Assembly: GCA_037969195.1 (NCBI GenBank)
Contig: JBBKWZ010000077.1
Location: forward strand, 1-5,842
DNA from: JAHEJB01 sp037969195
GTDB lineage: Bacteria > Bacteroidota > Rhodothermia > Rhodothermales > Rubricoccaceae
Reading direction: 5' to 3'
Length of the DNA: 5,842 bases
Position 1 is the first letter of the stretch; each line of letters begins with the position of its first letter. Made by a program: the position numbers and the translations under genes. The notes beneath the pieces were generated by a model that was not told the DNA's origin, ran no database searches, and saw only the letters and a list, made by a program, of their open reading frames with translations. Below are positions 1 through 4,588 of this stretch, one piece after another.

Positions 1-1051
1 CAGGGCGCTTGGTGACGCTTACCTCGTTCACCTCCGACACGGCGATGACGTGCGCCCGGCCACGCCAGAGACGGTTATCCGAAAGGGCGACCGTCTCACG
101 TTCACGGGTCGCAGCGTTGCGCTTGATCGGCTCCTCGCGCAGCCTGGGCTGGAGCGGGCCGTTGCACCGGTGACGGCCGAAACCACGGCGACGCTTCCAC
201 TCTATGAAGCCGTAATCGCGCCGTCGTCGGCCCTCGTGGGGCGCACGCTAAAGGAGATCGATTTCCGCGAGCGGTACCAGGGCGTCGTGCTCGCCGTGCG
301 CCGGCAGGACACAGCGCTCGACGGGGCACTTGGACGAACGCCCCTTTTGGCGGGTGACCTGCTACTGGTTGAGGCGACGCCAGGATTTGACCGACGCTGG
401 AATCAGCGCCGCGATGAGTTTTACCTCGTGGCGCCACGTCGTGACGCACGTCCGCGTGCGTCGTCCGGGAAGGCTGGACTCGCCCTAGGGATCCTCGTCG
501 GCGTGGTGGCCGTCGCCGCTCTCGACCTCGCGTCAATCGTCACGACATCGTTCGTCGGTGCCCTTGCCATGATGGCGACGGGCTGTCTGTCGTCGCGCGA
601 TGCAAGCCGGTCGGTGGACCTCCCTGTGCTCGTTGTGATCGCGGCAGCGTTGGGGTTAGGGCGCGCCATCGAAGGGACGGGTCTGGCCGAGTTCGGCGCT
701 AGTGCCATCACGGGGCCGGCCTCAGCGTTCGGGCCACTAGGCGTGATCGCCGCGGTCTACATCACGACGAGCTTGCTGACCGAGATTATCACGAATAACG
801 CCGCCGCGGCCCTTATGGTGGGTGTCGGGCTGGCTGCGTCGGCGCAAGTGGGAGCGCCTCCCGAAGCGTTTGCTGTGGCGGTAGCAGTGGCTGCTTCTGC
901 AAGTTTCCTCACGCCCATCGGTTACCAGACCAACATGATGGTGATGGCGCCTGGCGGCTACCGCTTCGCCGACTTCTTCAGGACCGGGCTCATCGTGAAT
1001 CTGCTCGTCGGCATCGTTGCACTCACGATGATCGCCCTACTGTGGCTCTGA
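1..1051 (+). CDS. SLC13/DASS-type permease with TrkA-C domains, C-terminal part (5' end cut by window)
   Basis: Inner-membrane anion or dicarboxylate/sulfate-type permease; the substrate cannot be told from sequence. The reading frame is open from base 2 with no stop, so the GTG at 50 is internal and the gene begins outside the window; 349 residues are visible. Residues about 1-50 are the end of a first TrkA-C (RCK_C) domain (GDAYLVHLRHGDDV..., then KGDRLTFTG). A second TrkA-C follows at about 64-130 (LVGRTLKEIDF, then LLAGDLLLVEATPGF). From about residue 158 there are hydrophobic membrane segments with the family's paired signatures: TEIITNNAAAALM (bases 779-817) and TPIGYQTNMMVMAPGGY (bases 911-961), matching the cation/substrate-binding hairpins of SLC13-like carriers. 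Two TrkA-C domains between two membrane halves is the usual layout of bacterial SLC13-like permeases, so an N-terminal membrane half is expected to the left. The gene converges on the TIR gene. Confidence 0.9.
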   Translation, partial: RALGDAYLVHLRHGDDVRPATPETVIRKGDRLTFTGRSVALDRLLAQPGLERAVAPVTAETTATLPLYEAVIAPSSALVGRTLKEIDFRERYQGVVLAVRRQDTALDGALGRTPLLAGDLLLVEATPGFDRRWNQRRDEFYLVAPRRDARPRASSGKAGLALGILVGVVAVAALDLASIVTTSFVGALAMMATGCLSSRDASRSVDLPVLVVIAAALGLGRAIEGTGLAEFGASAITGPASAFGPLGVIAAVYITTSLLTEIITNNAAAALMVGVGLAASAQVGAPPEAFAVAVAVAASASFLTPIGYQTNMMVMAPGGYRFADFFRTGLIVNLLVGIVALTMIALLWL

Positions 1052-1157
1052 CCGACCAGAGCGCGGTGTCGTGGAGCTACCCGGATCCTGAGATTGGGCG
1101 CGGTGTGAGCTGGAATCTGGGTTGAAACCGTCTTTTGACAATTATCTCCATTCAGGC
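1052..1157. other. Convergent intergenic spacer, no clear terminator
   Basis: This 106-base spacer lies between the 3' ends of the permease and TIR genes. I see no convincing stem-loop followed by a T-run. It contains a 9-base direct repeat, GCGCGGTGT, at 1061-1069 and 1098-1106. Base composition shifts from GC-rich to AT-rich around 1120-1150, which may mark the left boundary of the acquired TIR segment. Confidence 0.4.
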
Positions 1158-1955
1158 TCAGAATGCTTTATTTGCGTCAACGTCTAAGCCAGCAGCCTTG
1201 AGCTCAACTATTAGATCTGAGCGCCAACTCCTATCGTCATAAGTGAGGTAGACTATTCCATGGATGTCCGATGGTTTATCTACGTTACCGCGAACGATGG
1301 GGCACACTCTGTCTCTACCAAGTCGACCGATAAAGTAGCCTAGCTCGAGAATAACGTTTTGGCGAGTACGACCTTTTAAGGGTAGCTCGTCGTGAATGTC
1401 TCTGTTGCGACACAGGTCGTCTGGACTTAGTAGAACGACGGCAAACGAAACATCTGTGTTGGCCTCGAACTTTTCAATTATTGTTGCGCCCCTGTTGGGC
1501 TGTTCGTGAAGGATTATTGGCTCTAACTCCAAGCGCTCTAGGAAGCGGGCTATGTCCAGCTTCATTTCATCATCGTGGCCGTGAACAACGAACACCTTCT
1601 TGCTCACGGGAACCAGACCCCTTTTTGATTCTTGATTGGGTGGAGTCGATTCGCCATCCTCCAACTGATACCTTTCAAATTCACTAGTGGCAGATGTCAT
1701 AATCGAGACAGCCCTCGCAACATTGTCGGCAAAGTTTGCTCCTGAATAAGTCCATCTGATCTGATTGAATCGAAGAAACGAAGCGCTGCTACCTCCGAAC
1801 ATCTTGGCAAGGGCTGCAGAGACCGCAAACTTCCACTCGCCAAATTTCAGCGCCGCTGGACTAGTTGCAGCGATTGCCGGTGACTCTTCTATTAACTCAA
1901 GAAGATGCTCGTAAGCTCTCTGTTGTGTTTTAGTCAAGCTGGCTGAATCACGCAA
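1158..1955 (-). CDS. Standalone TIR-like (CAP12/Pycsar-effector TIR family) nucleotide-binding protein, putative defence NADase
   Basis: 265-residue cytosolic protein with no signal peptide or membrane segment. Residues about 118-250 form a TIR-like domain: the first strand and loop KVFVVHGHDDEMK (120-132), then ILHEQPNRGATIIEKFE (148-164), FAVVLLSPDD (171-180), and the family hallmark RQNVILELGYFIGRLGR (198-214). E204 is the expected catalytic glutamate of NAD-cleaving TIRs. The ending IVYLTYDDRSW is also typical. Family members serve as effectors in CBASS (TIR-STING) and Pycsar, and many occur alone. Residues 1-95 form a separate, mostly helical domain (GEWKFAVSAALAKMFGGSS, then FLRFNQIRW) of a kind common in standalone members and of unknown role. 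A low-complexity linker lies at about 96-117. The start is TTG; no ATG or GTG occurs in frame before the upstream stop (complement of 2031-2033), and no Shine-Dalgarno is visible. A second in-frame TTG at residue 7 is possible. There is no adjacent cyclase or CD-NTase. Counted lines inside the gene are 42-53% GC against 57-65% in gcdH, suggesting acquisition. NADase activity is inferred. Confidence 0.85.
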   Translation of the reverse strand: MRDSASLTKTQQRAYEHLLELIEESPAIAATSPAALKFGEWKFAVSAALAKMFGGSSASFLRFNQIRWTYSGANFADNVARAVSIMTSATSEFERYQLEDGESTPPNQESKRGLVPVSKKVFVVHGHDDEMKLDIARFLERLELEPIILHEQPNRGATIIEKFEANTDVSFAVVLLSPDDLCRNRDIHDELPLKGRTRQNVILELGYFIGRLGRDRVCPIVRGNVDKPSDIHGIVYLTYDDRSWRSDLIVELKAAGLDVDANKAF

Positions 1956-2088
1956 GTCCGAATAGCAAGTTAACGTGGGATCAGAGATGCTTTGATTGCG
2001 AAGCTCCCTCAGGATGACAATTCGGTAGTTTCAGGTCATCAAATACACAAACGCGACATGGTTGTGCCAGTCGCCCAATAGAACCCAC
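1956..2088. other. Divergent intergenic region (TIR gene / gcdH)
   Basis: Promoters for the leftward TIR gene and the rightward gcdH gene should lie in these 133 bases. I could not identify a convincing sigma-70 or Bacteroidota-type (TTTG / TAnnTTTG) pair on either strand. The region holds the dispersed repeat at 1983-2019, about 28 bases upstream of the TIR start codon, and is AT-rich on both sides of that repeat. Confidence 0.45.
1983..2019 (-). repeat. Degenerate dispersed intergenic repeat ('GTCATCCTGAG...' type)
   Basis: Read on the minus strand this stretch begins TGTCATCCTGAGGG, continues with GAGCTTCGC, and ends GCATCTCT. It resembles a short intergenic repeat of the form GTCATCCTGAGCG...GAAGGATCTC that I know from many bacterial genomes, and whose translation gives the tell-tale 'CHPE...' peptide in spurious gene predictions. 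The same peptide signature (CHPEGASQS) appears here in the minus-strand frame. Only one copy is in this window, so its repetitive nature rests on recognition, not on a second copy. It may form a weak hairpin in RNA. Confidence 0.5.
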
Positions 2089-3342
2089 ATGGCCAGTAAT
2101 CCCTTCAACATCGACGACGCCTTCAATTTCGAGCAAATGCTCAGCGAAGAAGACCGTCTGATCATGCAATCGGCGCGGGACTACGCGCAAGCGAACCTTG
2201 AGCCGCGCGCCCTTGAGGGCAACCAGGACGAGGTCTTCCACGCCGAGATCCCGAAAGAAATGGCCGAGATGGGACTTCTCGGGGCGACGTTCCCGGAAGA
2301 GTATGGCGGCCTCGGCGCGAGCTACACAGCCTACGGTCTTATCGCCCGCGAACTGGAACGCGTGGACTCGGGCTATCGGTCGTTTGCGTCCGTGCAGTCG
2401 TCGCTGGTGATGTTTCCGATCTTCAAGTGGGGCACAGAGGAGCAGCGCCAGCGCTTCCTTCCTCGCCTCGCGAGCGCCGAATTGATTGGCTGTTTCGGTC
2501 TCACGGAGCCCAACCACGGCTCGGATCCTGGTTCGATGGAAACCACCGCCCTTAAGGTCGACGGCGGTTGGATCCTGAACGGCGCCAAGAGGTGGATCAC
2601 AAACTCTCCTTTTGCCGATGTTGCGATCGTGTGGGCGAAAGCCAAGGAGCGCCGCGATGAAGAAGGCGACATCCGTGGGTTCATCGTTGAGAAGGAATTC
2701 GACGGCTACTCCGCACCTAAGACGCACAATAAAATGTCGCTGCGCGCCTCGATTACTGGCGAGATCGTGCTTGATGAATGCTTTGTGCCCGACGCCAACG
2801 TTTTCCCAGAAGTCCGGGGCTTGAAAGGCCCGTTCTCCTGCCTGAACAGCGCCCGCTACGGCATCGCCTGGGGATCCGTTGGCGCTGCTGAGGACTGTTA
2901 CCAGCGCGCGCGCCAGTACGTGATGGAGCGCAAGCAGTTCGGCTACCCGCTCGGGGCGATGCAGCTCATCCAAACGAAACTCGCCAACATGCTGACCGAC
3001 ATCACGCAGATGCAGCTTCTTGCTTGGCGCCTAGGACAGCTTAACGACGCCGGCCAACTTGCTCCGGCAATGGTCTCACTCGCCAAGCGCAACAACTGTG
3101 GCAAAGCGCTCGACATCGCCCGCATCGCCCGCGACATGCTAGGGGGCAACGGCATTACCGGTGAGTACCGCGTTGTGCACCACATGGTCAATCTTGAATC
3201 CGTGAACACTTATGAGGGTACGTACGACATCCACGGTCTCATCCTCGGCCGTGAGATAACCGGCATCCAGTCGTTCACGCCACGTGGAAATGATATGCCG
3301 GATGTTGTGGAGAAGAAAGAAAAGGAGCTGGTCGAGGGATGA
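2089..3342 (+). CDS. gcdH: Glutaryl-CoA dehydrogenase (acyl-CoA dehydrogenase family)
   Basis: Cytosolic FAD-dependent enzyme that oxidises and decarboxylates glutaryl-CoA to crotonyl-CoA in lysine, hydroxylysine and tryptophan breakdown; electrons go to electron-transfer flavoprotein. From the ATG at 2089 the protein has 417 residues, a normal family length. N-terminal helical domain about 16-130, middle beta domain about 136-240 with the flavin-contact motif GCFGLTEPNHGSDPGSM (134-150) and WITNS (169-173), C-terminal helical domain about 250-395. The run VDSGYRSFASVQSSLVM (92-108) is typical of glutaryl-CoA dehydrogenases; R97 corresponds to the arginine that binds the substrate gamma-carboxylate. 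The catalytic base is E376 in NTYEGTYDIHGLILGR. An in-frame TTG at 2062 would add nine residues, but the ATG is preferred because the added stretch is unlike the family. No Shine-Dalgarno is visible before the ATG. The charged tail (about 399-417) is a poorly conserved extension. The stop overlaps the start of the next gene. Confidence 0.93.
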   Translation: MASNPFNIDDAFNFEQMLSEEDRLIMQSARDYAQANLEPRALEGNQDEVFHAEIPKEMAEMGLLGATFPEEYGGLGASYTAYGLIARELERVDSGYRSFASVQSSLVMFPIFKWGTEEQRQRFLPRLASAELIGCFGLTEPNHGSDPGSMETTALKVDGGWILNGAKRWITNSPFADVAIVWAKAKERRDEEGDIRGFIVEKEFDGYSAPKTHNKMSLRASITGEIVLDECFVPDANVFPEVRGLKGPFSCLNSARYGIAWGSVGAAEDCYQRARQYVMERKQFGYPLGAMQLIQTKLANMLTDITQMQLLAWRLGQLNDAGQLAPAMVSLAKRNNCGKALDIARIARDMLGGNGITGEYRVVHHMVNLESVNTYEGTYDIHGLILGREITGIQSFTPRGNDMPDVVEKKEKELVEG

Positions 3343-3914
3343 GGCTGATTGTTCTCGCGTCGTTGCTGCTGACGTGGTCGGCTCAGGCGCAGGAGCCGCA
3401 TGCGCTCAATTCTGCCGAAGAGAGAGCCTTGTGCTTCCGGGGGCACCCGCTTGCGGAATGCCGCTCGTTCTTCATCACAGAGGCCCAGGTCGGCTATCGA
3501 TTTGTAGACAGCGGGTTTGGTGGCGACTTGCACGGGATTGTCCTCGGCGGGGACGTTGGATGGATGCGCAACCTGGATTCCCACAACGCGATTGGTGGCG
3601 CGGTTGGAGCCAATAACCTTTACATCACCCTGGGGCCCCGGTACCGTCGATGGCTGACTGATGCAGCCGCTCTTGACATAGGGCTTTCTGCTGCATGGGA
3701 GCCAGGCCGCATAGAGATTGTGGAGCTCCATGTGGCGATGATGTACGGAGACAGAGTTGGCGTCTGGGTAAACGCCACGCACGACTTTGGGCGAGGCGAC
3801 CCCGGTCTGGCGATAGGTATTCAGACGGGCTCAGAGCCAGGGCTGATAGCCTATGGGCTTGGGGCTGCATTTGCCGGTTACTATTTGGTGAGAGCGATTT
3901 CGGTCTCGGATTAG
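3339..3914 (+). CDS. Small exported protein of unknown function, translationally coupled to gcdH
   Basis: I do not recognise the family. The 191-residue product begins with a Sec signal peptide, MRLIVLASLLLTWSAQAQ, with likely cleavage after AQAQ. No lipobox cysteine is present, so it should be periplasmic or in the outer membrane. Two cysteines close together (C32 and C41, in ALCFRGHPLAEC) could form a disulfide. The remainder is rich in Gly and aromatics, with short alternating strands such as AQVGYRF, VLGGDVGWM, LYITLGPRYRRWL, LDIGLSAAW and VGVWVNATHDF. These resemble a small outer-membrane beta-barrel, which is an inference. The ATG overlaps the gcdH stop as ATGA (3339-3342), and AAGGAG at 3322-3327 lies 11 bases upstream as a plausible ribosome site, so co-translation with gcdH is likely. 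The link to glutaryl-CoA metabolism is unclear and may only reflect a shared transcript. Confidence 0.75.
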   Translation: MRLIVLASLLLTWSAQAQEPHALNSAEERALCFRGHPLAECRSFFITEAQVGYRFVDSGFGGDLHGIVLGGDVGWMRNLDSHNAIGGAVGANNLYITLGPRYRRWLTDAAALDIGLSAAWEPGRIEIVELHVAMMYGDRVGVWVNATHDFGRGDPGLAIGIQTGSEPGLIAYGLGAAFAGYYLVRAISVSD

Positions 3915-3951
3915 CCTGAAACCGGCCTTGAGCAAGATTCGGCGAAGGCCC

Positions 3952-3981
3952 CGCAAAGAAGGGCACTTTTGCGTCTCTTTT
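3952..3981 (+). terminator. Possible rho-independent terminator after the gcdH transcript
   Basis: CGCAAA (3952-3957) can pair with TTTGCG (3968-3973) around a 10-base loop, followed directly by TCTCTTTT (3974-3981). A further inverted repeat, GGCCTT (3924-3929) with AAGGCC (3945-3950), lies just upstream and could form a second stem. The terminal stem is short, only 6 pairs with four G/C, so this call is tentative. The position, 38 bases after the stop of the small exported protein gene, fits the end of that transcript. Confidence 0.4.
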
Positions 3982-4051
3982 GGCAATACGGCGTGGTTCG
4001 TGCCTTAATGGGTCTGGCGAGACACTTCTTCCACAACCTTCCCCCCGAACC

Positions 4052-4474
4052 ATGTTTAAGCCATTTTTTGCCCTTCTGTTGTCAATCTTTGTGATCGCAG
4101 CGTGCGATAGCGCAGACACTTTGAGTTCGACTGCGCGGCAGTTTCAGATTACTGTCGTCGAGGACGGCGCAACCGTAGCGGCAGGTGAGTTCTCGTTTGT
4201 GCCCCCCGGCGCAGGATCAAGCACGACGGGATCGTATTCGCTTATCACTCCAACAAACGACCCTCTTTCGCCAATGACGTCAACAAGTGGCGCGTTGACA
4301 ACCTCCATGTCGACGGACGGCAAGATTCAGGTTGACATCGTGGAGCCGAACATGTCGGATACTGGCCTGCAATTCAATGCCGATTATTCGGCTTCTGGTT
4401 TCTCCGGAACATGGGGCGACATTACGTTCGCTGGCTACACAGAACGAGGCACGTTTACAGCCGCCGTCAACTAG
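4052..4474 (+). CDS. Small Ser/Thr-rich lipoprotein of unknown function
   Basis: I do not recognise a named family. The 140-residue product starts with a lipoprotein signal peptide, MFKPFFALLLSIFVIAAC; C18 is the lipidated cysteine in a VIAAC lipobox. The next residue is Asp (CDSAD). In Escherichia coli Asp at +2 retains lipoproteins in the inner membrane, but that rule does not carry over reliably to Bacteroidota, where acidic residues near the cysteine can favour surface exposure. The mature part has a Ser/Thr/Pro-rich middle (about residues 55-88) and beta-strand-like segments (FQITVVEDG, KIQVDIVEP, LQFNADYSASGFSGTW, GTFTAAVN), suggesting a small all-beta domain. I chose the ATG at 4052; an in-frame TTG at 3980 would put 24 non-hydrophobic residues before the signal peptide. 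The bases before the ATG are C-rich, with no Shine-Dalgarno. It is probably monocistronic, with a strong hairpin 39 bases after the stop. Confidence 0.78.
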   Translation: MFKPFFALLLSIFVIAACDSADTLSSTARQFQITVVEDGATVAAGEFSFVPPGAGSSTTGSYSLITPTNDPLSPMTSTSGALTTSMSTDGKIQVDIVEPNMSDTGLQFNADYSASGFSGTWGDITFAGYTERGTFTAAVN

Positions 4475-4512
4475 AGGAAGTCATCTTCCGTGTCAGCGGA
4501 ATACGAGTTAAG

Positions 4513-4565
4513 AGCCCTGGATTGTCTCCGAATCGCCGGAGTTTGATTCAGGGCTTTCCCGTTTT
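4513..4565 (+). terminator. Strong hairpin terminator between convergent genes
   Basis: An outer stem pairs 4513-4524 (AGCCCTGGATTG) with 4544-4555 (TGATTCAGGGCT): 12 consecutive pairs including three G-U. An inner stem pairs CTCCG (4526-4530) with CGGAG (4537-4541) around a 6-base loop; only one and two unpaired bases separate the two stems. On the plus strand the hairpin is followed by TTTCCCGTTTT, consistent with termination of the lipoprotein transcript. On the minus strand the stem is followed by CTTAACTCG, a poor T-run, so it would work less well for the M36 gene coming the other way. Confidence 0.7.
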
Positions 4566-4588
4566 CGTCAGTCAGATCGCGAAGTACG

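Noticed and set aside
50..52. GTG as the start of the permease gene
   Set aside because: The frame is open to the left edge and the preceding residues (GDAYLVHLRHGDD) continue the TrkA-C domain, so the GTG encodes an internal valine.
1061..1106. 9-base direct repeat GCGCGGTGT, two copies 37 bases apart, as possible attachment or target-site duplication
   Set aside because: Both copies lie on the same side of the TIR gene, so they do not flank it, and no mobile-element gene is present.
1135..1164. Promoter-like TTGACA with an 18-base spacer to CAGAAT, pointing into the TIR gene antisense
   Set aside because: The -10 match is only 4 of 6, there is no gene downstream in that direction, and AT-rich DNA gives such matches by chance.
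1981..2973. Long minus-strand open frame (330 codons) opposite gcdH
   Set aside because: It lies antisense to a clearly conserved glutaryl-CoA dehydrogenase, is rich in His and Arg as expected from a complement of GC-rich code, and ends in the intergenic repeat peptide CHPEGASQS. It is a shadow frame.
3210..4119. Minus-strand open frames opposite the small exported protein and lipoprotein genes
   Set aside because: They have no recognisable motifs, oppose genes with clear signal peptides, and show Arg/Ser/Pro-biased composition typical of antisense frames.
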